Positions 1 to 9,033 of a stretch of DNA of 34,119 nucleotides are shown piece after piece. Below the pieces are notes generated by a model that saw only the letters and a list, made by a program, of their open reading frames with translations, was not told the origin of the DNA and searched no databases. The translations under genes and the position numbers were made by a program. Position 1 is the first letter of the stretch. Each line of letters opens with the position of its first letter. This DNA is from Amoebophrya sp. AT5.2. Taxonomy: Eukaryota; Sar; Dinophyceae; Syndiniales; Amoebophryaceae. The stretch spans positions 1-34,119 of the forward strand of contig RXOD01003967.1 in assembly GCA_005223375.1 (NCBI GenBank), given 5' to 3'.

Positions 1-76
1 TGTTGTTGCCGTCGATCGTCACGTTCAAGTGCGCAGGTAGGGCGTGACGTGAGCGTGACGATCGACGGCAACAACA
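1..76. repeat. Perfect inverted repeat, 23-bp arms, 30-bp loop
   Basis: Positions 1-23 are the exact reverse complement of 54-76, with 30 bases between them, so the transcript could fold into a strong hairpin. The left arm may extend beyond the window edge. The 14 bases at 15-28 recur exactly at 480-493, where they open the recognisable part of the phospholipase B-like exon; in the frame of that exon both copies read Ile-Val-Thr-Phe. The element therefore looks like exon sequence followed by an inverted copy of itself, similar in kind to the arrangement at 1995-2073 in the same gene. Confidence 0.85.
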
Positions 77-77
77 A

Positions 78-467
78 GTAAGGTGGAGGATTTGCCTCAT
101 AGCTTAGGGGATTGCTGCTTTCATAGCTGCTATACAGAGGATCGGGATCGGGAGTGGGGTCGGATAGGTACTCATGGGAATCGATGGGGTGCTGCACGGG
201 AATCGATGGCCATCTACGCAGTGGTCAGCGATTTTGCTAATCCTATCTTCAAACAGAAACGCAAACCCTGGACAGTCAGGCTCTACTAGGGCAGGCACAG
301 GCAGGCAGGTGCGCTCGGGAGGAGGAAAGGGAAATTGGGAATAGATCCGAGACGTCCCTCATCTATCGATCCTCGAAGTCTGGTAGTCCCTGAGGAGCAG
401 TAGACTCCATCGGCCCATAGGCAGGCCAGTTGTTGCACCACTAGGGAAAAAACACAAATCCGAAAAG
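78..467 (+). other. Probable intron in the phospholipase B-like gene
   Basis: A GTAAGG donor begins at 78, directly after the right arm of the terminal hairpin, and an AG acceptor ends at 467 in a purine-rich context. From 468 the frame runs without a stop into the conserved phospholipase B-like sequence. No conserved protein can be read in 78-467. The interval holds a 22-base tandem duplication: the 12-mer beginning GGGAATCG occurs at 176-187 and 198-209. The donor choice is uncertain, because the 14-bp direct repeat at 15-28 and 480-493 offers another way to define the inserted segment. Confidence 0.35.
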
Positions 468-3078
468 TCGTCGTCAATAATCGTCACGTTCAACGTGGGG
501 CCGCTGATCGAAACCCCTGAGGCTAATCCTCCACCTCTCAACAACAAGCACGTCGACAACGACGTAAAAATGTACTCCGCGGGCTTCATTGAGGGCATCT
601 TGACCTCCGTCCGCATGTCCGAGTTTTTCGCCAACCACCACAAGCTGCTGTTGAAGTCCGAGGCGTCCAATCACGCCCTGTTGAACATCAAGAGGGTCTT
701 GGGGAAGGAAATCGGCAAGATCAAGGGGAGGTCGCTGTTTGAGGACCACGTTTTGCCGGAAGAGCCCGCCGACGCCTACGGGCGGCAGCTGCGGTACTTG
801 CTGTTTCAGCTCTGGGGACTGCTGGACGGGTACAACCACATGGCAAAGCACTACCGCATCCACACCTTGCAGATGGTGGACCTGATGATGCTCAATGCTT
901 TCGCGGAGATCCAGCAGATGATGAAGGCCTACTCGCCGCGGGCGGTACTGGATAGAACAGAGGCGGCGGAGGCGGCCGCTACGCTCGTTTTCCTGCAGAA
1001 GAATATGAATAACGGAGGTTTCAAGAAGATGAAAACGAGGAGGTTTGAAAAAGACGATCTTTTGGACGACGAGCACTGGGAAAAACGCCTGTCAGAGGAC
1101 GGACACTGCACGGGGTACGTGAGACTGACCGGAACCGACCTGTTGATGGGGCACGCGACTTGGGGGGACTACGCGCAGATGCTACGGGTGTACAAATTCT
1201 ACGATTTCGCTCTGGATGGAGAGACCATAGGGAGGACAATCGCGATGAGCAGCTACCCGGGGCTGATATCAATTACACTAGCTGATCGACTTCATTTTTT
1301 GAAATTCAAAAAATTTAGTCAGGCTGAAGCTACGTGTGTTTGGTTGGATGATTTTTGAATGATGAGCCCAAGCCAGCCCAAGCGGGCCAATCAATCAACA
1401 AACAAAAGTAGGAGAATCCAAGGGGTGGTCAGGAGCAGTGGATCACGGCTGCGGCCGCATGGACTCGACAGCCGTGCTGTTTGATTCAGGGGGTAAGTCA
1501 TCCCTGGTTCCTCCAGGCCTATCCCGTTGATTTCGCATCCCCATGATTTTTCGCTAGCCCGCTCTGATTCTTTGATCCAGTGACGTCCAAGGGGGGGGAT
1601 GAGCTGGGGCTGTTCGCGAAGCATCCCGGCCCCCCCTAGACGGGGAAACGCTCCGAGCGAGTCCGCGCGGCCGCGGCCGCCATGCAGAGCTCCTGGCCAC
1701 CCCTTCAATTCTCGCTGTTTAGTTGGTTGTTATTGGTTCAATTCATTGGCTGGCTTGGGCGTATGGTTCCAAATTCGGAAAAACAAACCAAGTAGCCGCG
1801 GCCTATTTCAATTTTTTGAAGTTCAAAAAATGAAGTCGATTAGCCACTGTAAATCAAGTGGAGACGATTACATGATAACGAGCTCGGGACTAGCGATTGC
1901 GGACACGAGTCTCGAGATTCTGGACTCGACTTTACTGGACAAAGTGGATGACGTATAGTACTTACATCGCGATGAGCGACTCCTTACATCGCGACTTGAT
2001 ATCAGCCCCGGGTAGCTGCTCATCGCGATGGGAGGACAATCGCGATGAGCAGCTACCCGGGGCTGATATCAAGTGGGGACGATTACATGATAACGAGCTC
2101 GGGCCTAGCGATTGCGGACACGAGTCTGGAGATTCTGGACTCGACTTTACTGGACAAAGTGGATGACGTAAGTAGAAGTACATACGGTGTGCTCGATAGG
2201 ATTTGTCGCGTTCACTTTCCGCTCTAGTGTGGCCCTTGTCTATCTCCCATAAGAAAAATATGATCCATATCGATTTTATTTTTATTGTTCGTGGAAATAA
2301 AACAATAACAAAAACCCAATATCAGAAACCCACCGTTCCTGGCTTCATGCATCTTCTCACTACCACCCGTCTCGCCCGTTCCGGTGCGGACTGGGCTTCT
2401 CGTTACCAGCGCATGAACTCCGGCACCCGTGCGGCCCAGTGGATGGTTGTTGACTACAATGAGTACGTTCCGGGCCAGGCCCCGCTTGCCTCCGGTACCC
2501 TTTGGGTTGTCGAGGTGATTCCAGGCTACTCCGAGGCTCGTGACCTTTCCGCCCAGCTTGACACCGACAAGTACTTCGGTTCTGTGAACCGTCCGCTCTT
2601 CGAAACTACGCGCAAGAAGACCGGCTTCACCGCTGCGGAAGCGTCGCACGGAAGCTTGTATTCCGTCACCGAAAGCCCGCGCGGAGTGATCCTTAAAGGC
2701 GCAGCGCCGGGGTCTCTACTTGACATGCGAGGGTTGATGACGGAGAACAAGTGGGGTGCGTGGCCCGGGCCCACAAGCCCGGGGCACGACGTCGCGGCGC
2801 GGATGGACCTGGCGCGGAAAAATCGGATTCCGAATGGCGCGATCGACGCCAAAATCGTGAACCATTGCCTGGCGCGGACGTTGTCTGTACAGGCGCACTC
2901 CGGTCCGACAGACGCGGGCCAGAAGCCGTTCCGGTGGCAGAAAAAGGGCGGGGTGGAGCGATTCCCGGGGGTGTATCACTACGGACTGCCGAACGTGTGG
3001 GCCTTCCCATGGGTGCAGATCAGTAGGAGCGGGGTGGAGGTGGGGCTGTCGGATATCGACGACTGCCCAGGGGCATAG
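468..3078 (+). CDS. Phospholipase B-like lysosomal hydrolase, 5' partial
   Basis: This is a phospholipase B-like (PLBD/LAMA family) Ntn hydrolase, a secreted or lysosomal amidase/lipase-type enzyme. Exon A is 468-1271; a 96-nt middle exon exists in two copies (1857-1952 and 2072-2167); the last exon is 2326-3078, ending in TAG. Each choice of middle exon keeps the frame and gives about 550 residues, against roughly 550-590 for the family, so mainly the signal peptide end is missing. Visible family marks are the AGFIEG stretch near 570-590, the nucleophile-type Cys at 1107-1109 in GHCTGYV, the HATWGDYAQMLR stretch, SSYPGLISSGDD across the introner, NSGTRAAQWMVVDY in the last exon, and the C-terminal GLPNVWAF. 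The N-terminal part also offers the hydrolase-generating Cys expected to be exposed by self-cleavage. The gene carries an introner, exon duplication and inverted copies, so it could also be a mis-joined pair of alleles. Substrate is not known for this family branch. Confidence 0.87.
1230..2072 (+). repeat. Exact 43-bp direct repeat of exon sequence (1230-1272, 2030-2072)
   Basis: The coding sequence for the SSYPGLIS region occurs twice without a mismatch, offset by 800 bp. The first copy ends at the introner insertion point; the second runs on uninterrupted into the following codons of the exon. The entry spans both copies. Together with the duplicated 96-nt exon it shows a tandem duplication of part of the gene, in which one unit has gained the introner. 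Confidence 0.9.
1272..1853 (+). mobile_element. Introner-like element with terminal inverted repeats
   Basis: This 582-bp segment splits the conserved codons of the phospholipase B-like gene. TCA at 1269-1271 and TCA at 1854-1856 flank it as a 3-bp target-site duplication. Its ends are inverted repeats: the first 42 bases match the reverse complement of the last 42 with few mismatches, and weaker inverted similarity continues for more than 100 bases (for example the CCCAAGCCAGCC and AGGGGTGG words on each side). Each end contains its own 21-bp near-palindrome of the form ATTTTTTGAANTTCAAAAAAT at 1294-1314 and 1811-1831. Removal leaving one TCA restores Ile-Ser-Ser-Gly-Asp in frame. It has no coding capacity for a transposase and no GT...AG borders at its exact ends, so it would be a non-autonomous element removed by non-canonical splicing. 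A simple MITE insertion that inactivates one exon copy is the alternative. Confidence 0.8.
1857..2167 (+). repeat. Duplicated 96-nt exon (1857-1952 and 2072-2167)
   Basis: Two copies of the exon encoding SGDDYMITSSGLA through KVDD differ at three positions only, and all three differences are synonymous (two Gly codons, one Leu codon). The first copy follows the introner and ends at a GTATAG donor; the second follows the inverted and direct exon copies and ends at a GTAAGT donor. Both have phase 0 ends that join the exon at 2326. They could be mutually exclusive exons, or two alleles joined by the assembler. Confidence 0.85.
1995..2073. repeat. Perfect inverted repeat, 35-bp arms, 9-bp loop
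   Basis: Positions 1995-2029 are the exact reverse complement of 2039-2073, the exon sequence for the SSYPGLIS region, with only 9 bases (2030-2038) between. The inverted copy abuts the start of the 43-bp sense copy exactly at 2029/2030, a junction typical of template switching or fold-back synthesis. A 12-bp word, CTTACATCGCGA, also occurs twice just upstream (1961-1972 and 1983-1994). Confidence 0.9.
2168..2325 (+). other. Intron, GT-AG, phase 0
   Basis: The donor GTAAGT follows the codon GAC at 2167 and the acceptor ATCAG ends at 2325. Joining gives KVDD followed by KPTVPGF, and the family's conserved Arg-Leu-Ala stretch comes shortly after. The 158-bp intron is A/T-rich near its 3' end and includes a short inverted pair around 2286-2316 (ATTGTT and AACAAT). 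Confidence 0.8.
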
Positions 3079-3613
3079 TGAGAAGGGAAACAGCTTCGTA
3101 GCTCTGAGCTGAAATAATGAGGATCTCCGCACCAGTTCGTATCGCGACCACACAGGGAGCAGCGCAAGGCGATGAAGCCGCGCACTCCAGCGACGACCAC
3201 CAGGTTTTTCAGAAGCCGTTTTCTTTTCCGAAACATGTTTTGACGTTGCTTCGACACCGACAATGAAACAGCCGTAGACCACTTCCACGAAGTGGCATCG
3301 GGCGTACCGGTCGTGGTGACCTTCCGGCTCCAACATCAGAAATGAATAGTTGCATTGCCATATGCGGCTGTTCCTGTTGATAAAGTTTCGACTTCTTTAT
3401 TAGCGTATGTGTATACGAGAGATACTGGAACTGGACAGCTTCATGGTCACCAGCACGAAGTGTTGACCGAACCGTTTCTTTGTGGAATGCAGTTACAGAA
3501 GCAGCCAGGACTTTCTAAGGGTCGAAGTCGACGTCGACGCATCGACCTCCACAACGAACAACAGCAGCTGGCTCTATCTTTTCGAACCTCTGCTGCCAAT
3601 CAGAAACGCGAAG
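3079..3613. other. Intergenic region
   Basis: No conserved protein can be read here on either strand. The frame of the next gene is open upstream of its ATG to about 3482, but the residues there are not conserved-looking and the ATG at 3614 is preferred. No RNA gene or clear repeat was seen. Confidence 0.5.
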
Positions 3614-4797
3614 ATGGCCGAATTGAGTTGGTTCGAAAAAAGTGCTTCGTCGCAGTCTGCTGGCAAGCCGCCACCGCCTGCAGCTCCGTTTGCCAAGGCA
3701 GCGGCCGGAAAGCAGGATCCGCTTGCCGAAGATTTCGCGGCTCTGGTTGGCATGGCGGGTGTCACGAACGCTACTGGTGGGACCGGCGACAGTGGAAAAT
3801 CCTCTTCCGGGGCTATGACACTGACCAGGGGAATGGGCAGCTCAGCGAAGCAACCGCAAGTAGCACCGCAGTCGTGGTCGAGCGTGACCGCGGGCTCGCC
3901 CGCAACACCAGTGGCAGCCAGCGCCAGCGGCGCCTCGAATCCGAATCGGAGCAATGCAAGCACCGCGGCCTTTGCTCCGACTAATCGCGCGTCTTCAACA
4001 TCTTCTGCTTCTGCCGGCGCCGCTTCAAAAGCAAAATCCGCTGCAGGCGATGAGGGCCACAGCGCTGAGGTAGTGAAGAAGCACGAAGAGCAGAGCGCGT
4101 CGTCGAGTCTCTGGAGCACGTTTTTCGGAGGCGGTTCGGGCAGTTCCAGCGCCGTGGAGAAAAAGAAGAGACGTGGCTCCGGCAGTACGAAGCAACGCGA
4201 ACTCTCTACCGTAGAGGCGGAAGCGAGTATCCAGCGAGCGGTTGGGATGAAAAAGGACTTGGTCGTAAATGCGCTGCGAGAAAAGGTGCAGCAAGCAGAT
4301 AACGAGCGGAGAAGACTGGGGCGAATCGACGCGCAGATGCAGCGGCTGGATGCGAGAGAGCAGACAGGTACTTCTAGAACTTGTGAGTGTTCCCGTTGCG
4401 AATAAAATCAAAGTAATTTTTAAGAAATCGATGAATTAGTAAAGCAATCCCTCTTGGACTACTGACCACGACAGAGATAGCGGCCCTGCGCGCCCAGGTG
4501 GAGCAGTGCGCAACCAGGCTCGGCGTCCTCAACAAGGAGGCGGAGGTGAAGAAACAGGCACTTGACAAAGCCACCACGGAATACGTCGAGGTGAGTGAGC
4601 GGCTTCAGGATGCGCAACTCGAGAAGAAGGAGCTCGAGGATAGCCTCGTCGAAATGATTCTGCAAAGCGGAAAGAAAAAGGACGACGAGCTGAACAAGCT
4701 GCTGTGTCAAATTGAGACAGAGGAAAACGGGGACGTCGCGCCCGGGAATTCAGAGAAAAGCGCAAAGCCTCCCGATTCGTCGGAAGGATCAAAGTAG
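3614..4797 (+). CDS. Coiled-coil protein with low-complexity N-terminus, unknown function
   Basis: I do not recognise this gene. Two exons, 3614-4367 and 4475-4797, give 358 residues. The ATG at 3614 (MAELSWFEK) was chosen because the frame upstream looks like untranslated sequence. Residues 1-200 are rich in Ser, Ala, Gly and Thr and look disordered. A patch near 175-195 reads SLWSTFFGGGSG followed by basic KKKRRG. From about residue 205 to 335 the sequence is heptad-rich, with Glu, Lys, Arg, Gln and Leu and almost no Pro, so a long coiled coil is expected; the intron falls inside it and joining keeps the heptads (REQTEIAALRAQ). The tail is acidic and polar. It could be a structural or vesicle-tether protein, but nothing in the sequence decides this. 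Confidence 0.65.
4368..4474 (+). other. Intron, GT-AG, phase 1
   Basis: The donor GTACTT follows ACA G and the acceptor CGACAG precedes AG ATA, so G plus AG makes a Glu codon and the coiled coil continues without a break. The 107-bp intron contains in-frame stops and A/T-rich sequence. The GTACTTC donor matches that of the intron at 21755. Confidence 0.85.
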
Positions 4798-5315
4798 TGG
4801 CCATCAAAGACAAGAGCAAGGCGATGAAGTGACGCAAGAACAGCAACATTATTGCTTCAATGCGCAAGGGATTTATCGCTCGCAAGGTGGGATGGAAGAG
4901 CGCTCGCTTAGTCCACTTCCAAACTGCCGTTCCCGAAAGATCCCGTAATCATCTTCATCGTGGGCCTGTGCGTGTCGCGCAGCCCTTGTACAGTTGCATC
5001 GTCGTCGAAAAGTGCACTTTGAATCTGATCTGCGATCTTTGCTATCGTGAAAATTAGATCTTCTTTCAGATCCACCCCGTTCGTTGTGAGCAGCGAGCCG
5101 TCAAGCCCAAGCTCCGTCAGAATCAGATCAAAAAAATTGAAGATGCCAGTTCATCGCCACATTTTTCCACAGTCGCTAGTATCGCTCGTTTTTGACGAAA
5201 AATGAAAATCACAGCAGGCCGTGCCGCATAATTAGAGTTGGACGCAGAGATAGACGATTAGACTCGGGCAGTTTTGCGCATACTTGCCAGTGTACGTTCT
5301 TTTGACGAGGAGAAA
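4798..5315. other. Intergenic region with an open minus-strand stretch
   Basis: No confident gene is present. On the minus strand 5150 down to 4908 is open for about 80 codons and reads protein-like in its middle (ELGLDGSLLTTNGVDLKED), ending in TAA. It lacks an ATG and has no AG acceptor just upstream, though an internal AG near 5112 could serve. It is recorded here as a weak possible exon rather than a gene. Confidence 0.4.
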
Positions 5316-8090
5316 ATGGGTTCTTCAACAAAAATTGTGAAGAAGGTCAACGACAAGCCTGCGTCGTCTGAAACGGTAGAAAAGAAGAAGAAAAAGCGAA
5401 AGGACGAGAAAAAGAAAAAAAATACCACCGGCGCTGCAGAAGAGGCAATCAAGACTCCCTCTGCTTCCGCTCTTCACATCACGTCTCTTCCGAGCTTCGA
5501 CTTTAAGTTGCGCATTGAACGAAAAGACGTGGATTTGTCGTACACTGTGGCGCAGGCGACAGAAGAAAAAGCTACACAGCTTGCCAAAGTCGCCAAAAAA
5601 GACATCCAGATTTGGAGCGGCGATGACTGCATGCTTGAAGATGGTGCGGGCGGAAACTCAAACTCGTCTTTTTCGCAGCGCGTGCCTTTCTTCTTGCAGA
5701 AGTACCTGCGGCGAAGCTTTTCCCGTCCGTCGCCAATTCAGGCGATGTCCTGGCCGCTGCTACTTCCGGCAGCCGGCAGCTACGGCTACGAGTCGTCGCC
5801 TAGTACGGGCGCGGAACACAAACAACCTCATGTGCAGCAAGTGAGCCACTTGATTGGCGTTGCACCAACAGGCACAGGAAAGACGCTCGCGTACCTGCTG
5901 CCGCTGTTGGCCAACGTGTTGGCATCGCCGGAGCGGTCGACCAAGAAGCATACGCTACCACCACTTGCGCTGGTTTTACTCCCGACCCGCGAGTTGTGCT
6001 GCCAAAACAAGAAGCTGTACGACCAATTCCACCCGCGGATCCGGAGTGCCGGAGTTTTTGGTGGGAACTCGAAGGCGAAGCAGATTTTCGCATTGAACAG
6101 AGGCTGTGACCTTCTGCTGGCCACCCCTGGAAGACTGAACGACTTGCTTGCGGAGGCAGCGGTAGGCGTAGTCGCACCCTGGGCAGGAGCGGGTGCTGCT
6201 ACGGCATCGGGTGCAACGACACCAGAAGCACGCAAGGGTAACAAGGGTGCTGAGAAGAAAGGCAGCGGAAAAAAAGGGAAAGGCAAGAAAGGGCAGACTG
6301 CGGTTGACGCCGGCCTTGATGGTGAAGAACACAAACATGAGCAAGGTGAAGCTGAGGCAGATTTGGAGCCGAAAGCAGATGTAGAAACCGCGGACGCCGA
6401 GGGCGACCAACAAAGTGAAAACAACAAACCGCACGAATTCCTGGTTCTGCGTAAGGATCTGCTGGCACAGGTCGAGGTCATCGTTGTCGACGAGGCCGAT
6501 CGGATGCTTGATCTTGGCTTTGAGCCCCAGCTTCGAAAGATTTTCAAAAGCACAGAGTCGGCAGTTACAGAGGGAGTGAAACCGAAGAAGTCGAAGAGCA
6601 AGACTTCTCCTGCTGTTAGTAGAAAGCAGGCGAGGAGCTTCAGGTGCTGGTTTTTCTCAGCCTCCTGGCCCGCCACGTCCGACAAACTGGCGCGTGCGAT
6701 TGCCAACTCCCATGCGGCAGACCCAAACTCCGAGACCACAGAGACTGCAACGTCCGACGATCAGTTCGTGTACGTGGAAGTGGGCCACGAGCGAAAAACG
6801 ACACGAACAAGTCCGAAGGAGGAGAACAAGGAGAAAGCTGCTCAGGAAGATTGTGATCTTATCGCTGCGGCAGACACTGATGCAGGTACACGTACAGAAA
6901 GCTCTCCGGCCAGCACCCCAGCCTCCTCTTGCCGCCAGGAGTTCGTGATTTTCGAGGCGGACAAGCGCGGTTTCACGAAGAGCGAGGAGAAGCTGGATCG
7001 TCTCGTTCAGATCATCACGGCACACCCCAGCGAACGGATCCTCGTGTTCTGCAACATGAAGAAGACCGTCACGTGGCTGCAGGAGAAACTCCTCGAAAAG
7101 CTGAACGAAACTGTCCCTCCGGAAGGCGGCGCAAAAACATGGAACCGCATGAGCGTCCGCGGGATGCACTCCGATCTCTCGCAGGAGAAGCGCTGCGACA
7201 CGTATCTGAAATTCAAGACCAACAAGTTCAAGATTCTGCTCGCTACCGACATTGCGGCTCGGGGACTGAACATAGTGGGATTGAATGTCGTCGTAAACTT
7301 CGACTCCGCGGAGCAGGGCGAGGACCACTTGCATAGGATAGGCCGTTGCGGGAGAGGAGCGGGGCTGGTGCGCAAGGCGAAGACCTGTTCATCCGCTGAC
7401 ACAGCATCAACGGGTTCGGGGGCACAGAAGGAGGTTTCTGTCCTCGAGCCTCGGGCAATCACGTTTCTCGGCTCCAAGGACAGTAAGCAGGCAAAGCAGA
7501 TTCTGCAGTGGACATCTGGGAGTGTCGTTGTAGCAACGGAGCAGGAGGGATTGGAAAGGGACACTTCTGACGACCAATTTGGTTCCCTAAGGGCGCTCGC
7601 GAATGCTGCAGAGAGCCGTGGCGCATCCACTTCGGGGGACGGGAAAAACAAAAGGAAGCGCGCAGCTGCAGCAGCAGCGGGCGAAGGCGGAGACGCGAGC
7701 GGCGGCAGCGCAGCCAAGAGTGCACGATTGACGCGAACGGCCAAAAGGTTGCGAAACGAGGGCCACAATACCTCCGGTTTTTCGGATGATCAGCAGCCGC
7801 AAAAAAGCTGGCGCGAAGGAGAAGCTGCATTTGCGGAACGGAAATCGAAGAAACGGAAAACCGACTGCGCAGTGAAGCACGAAGTGGCGGTGGAAAAAGC
7901 GGAAGGCAAACAGGCACAGCAAGACCAAGATACAGTCGCTGACGCGAAGCGGGTTCCGCACGCTCAAACGGAAAACGCACCAAATCCGCAGGGTCAGTCG
8001 AGCTCCGCGAAGCGCAGAGCACGTCGCAAGCAAAATCTGATGCAGGAACGAAAACCAGAGGGCGCTGCAGTTGCAGATGAGAACAAGTGA
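5316..8090 (+). CDS. DEAD-box ATP-dependent RNA helicase
   Basis: A 924-residue DEAD-box helicase, which unwinds or remodels RNA using ATP. The ATG at 5316 follows a purine-rich GAGAAA and starts MGSSTKIVKK. All motifs are present: Q motif SRPSPIQAMSWP; motif I APTGTGKT (183-190); Ia PTRELC; Ib TPGRL (about 270); II VDEAD (391-395); III SASWP (about 447); IV ILVFCN (about 575); V TDIAARGLN (about 644); VI HRIGRCGR (about 672). SASWP resembles the SATWP form of the Dbp2/Dbp3/DDX5 group, with Ser for Thr, and motif VI has Cys in place of the usual Thr. Lys-rich N- and C-terminal tails suggest a nucleolar or nuclear protein, perhaps in ribosome assembly. Two long charged inserts, about 110 residues between Ib and II and about 110 between III and IV, enlarge it well beyond the usual 500-600 residues. 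No intron is seen. Confidence 0.95.
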   Translation: MGSSTKIVKKVNDKPASSETVEKKKKKRKDEKKKKNTTGAAEEAIKTPSASALHITSLPSFDFKLRIERKDVDLSYTVAQATEEKATQLAKVAKKDIQIWSGDDCMLEDGAGGNSNSSFSQRVPFFLQKYLRRSFSRPSPIQAMSWPLLLPAAGSYGYESSPSTGAEHKQPHVQQVSHLIGVAPTGTGKTLAYLLPLLANVLASPERSTKKHTLPPLALVLLPTRELCCQNKKLYDQFHPRIRSAGVFGGNSKAKQIFALNRGCDLLLATPGRLNDLLAEAAVGVVAPWAGAGAATASGATTPEARKGNKGAEKKGSGKKGKGKKGQTAVDAGLDGEEHKHEQGEAEADLEPKADVETADAEGDQQSENNKPHEFLVLRKDLLAQVEVIVVDEADRMLDLGFEPQLRKIFKSTESAVTEGVKPKKSKSKTSPAVSRKQARSFRCWFFSASWPATSDKLARAIANSHAADPNSETTETATSDDQFVYVEVGHERKTTRTSPKEENKEKAAQEDCDLIAAADTDAGTRTESSPASTPASSCRQEFVIFEADKRGFTKSEEKLDRLVQIITAHPSERILVFCNMKKTVTWLQEKLLEKLNETVPPEGGAKTWNRMSVRGMHSDLSQEKRCDTYLKFKTNKFKILLATDIAARGLNIVGLNVVVNFDSAEQGEDHLHRIGRCGRGAGLVRKAKTCSSADTASTGSGAQKEVSVLEPRAITFLGSKDSKQAKQILQWTSGSVVVATEQEGLERDTSDDQFGSLRALANAAESRGASTSGDGKNKRKRAAAAAAGEGGDASGGSAAKSARLTRTAKRLRNEGHNTSGFSDDQQPQKSWREGEAAFAERKSKKRKTDCAVKHEVAVEKAEGKQAQQDQDTVADAKRVPHAQTENAPNPQGQSSSAKRRARRKQNLMQERKPEGAAVADENK

Positions 8091-9033
8091 ACACAGCTAC
8101 TTTTGGTCTTGCGGAGGTTTCAAATTGCGCGTGGTTGACATGATGGTCCTCGAGAACGAGAAGCACATCGTATAATTAAGGATGGCAAAATGAAAATCGT
8201 GTTCGGTTTCTGGTGTGGTTTTTCTGCTTACGGTACTCGACTGGGGAACGTAGTTGATGTTCATTCTTGCGTGGCTATTCGGTCTCGAATTGCGTGCTGA
8301 CTCTGGAACGCATTTACAGGACGGTCGTTCTTGGAAGAGGAGGGATAGCTGCACTGTGGACGGAGCAGAGATTTCCATTTCGTTTTCGCCTCAAGGCTCA
8401 TTGTTGACAAGCTCTCTGTCTCTTCGCGGCAGCTTCGCCTCTTTGCAGTCTTGTCTGTGATGTCTCTCTGCGATGTCTCGGTGCTCTACGAATTCGCGAC
8501 AAAGTGGCTGCGCTGCCGCGCCGAGGTCTGTAGTTTGCTTTCCCAGCTGGGCATGCTGGAGGATCGGCGAGCAACTGATCGGATCTCAAATCGTGAAGAT
8601 CCGAACAGTAAAGTTTGGCAAGGACGATCAGGATTGGAAGTAAGTACTTCATCTACTTCATCCATCTAAGGCCGCTTCCGCTAGCGCTACTTTGCCCACT
8701 GACGCACTCGTTCCCGTTGCCATATCCTGGTTTTTTGCCAAACTTTAACTTTTCAACAGGTCGTAAAAAAAATCGCTGCTTTAGCAAACGTTCTACTATA
8801 ACTTGTACTTTCTTTCTCTTTGAGTTATGTATAATGACATCGCGACCGAATGTTGAATACCCAATCCGCCCATACCCATTATGTAACCGCATTCGAAACA
8901 AGCTTGCATAATGTCTGAGTTGTACCTGCTGAAGTTACCCAAGCCTCATTAAAAAAAGAGTTCTTGCTCACTACCTCCTCCACCTCATTCTCATTCCCAT
9001 TCCCACTCTACCGCTGATACTGAACAAATCAAG
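8091..9033. other. Intergenic region
   Basis: No confident gene in 943 bp. A possible terminal exon on + lies at about 8544-8645: after a pyrimidine-rich TTGCTTTCCCAG acceptor the frame reads LGML... or, in another frame, ends VKFGKDDQDWK and TAA. No upstream exon could be paired with it, so it is not called. The right end holds a pyrimidine tract described separately. Confidence 0.4.
8961..9033 (+). promoter_or_regulatory. Pyrimidine tract before the SMP-C2 gene, possible trans-splice acceptor region
   Basis: A 50-base C/T-rich run containing imperfect CATTCC hexamers is followed by AG at 9032-9033, directly before the ATG at 9034. In dinoflagellates mRNAs receive a spliced leader at an AG after such a tract. 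This is inference from composition and position; no leader sequence is visible in the window. Confidence 0.25.

Noticed and set aside
2203..2325. Upstream extension of the last phospholipase exon with a TTG start
   Set aside because: It lies in the intron; family similarity begins only after the AG at 2325, and the join to 2167 keeps the frame.
3355..3984. 209-codon + frame overlapping the coiled-coil gene
   Set aside because: It runs in another frame over the Ser/Ala-rich exon and shows no domain; the competing frame continues across a clean intron into a coiled coil.
5828..6739. 303-codon minus-strand frame opposite the helicase
   Set aside because: It overlaps helicase motifs I and II on the other strand and has no domain of its own.
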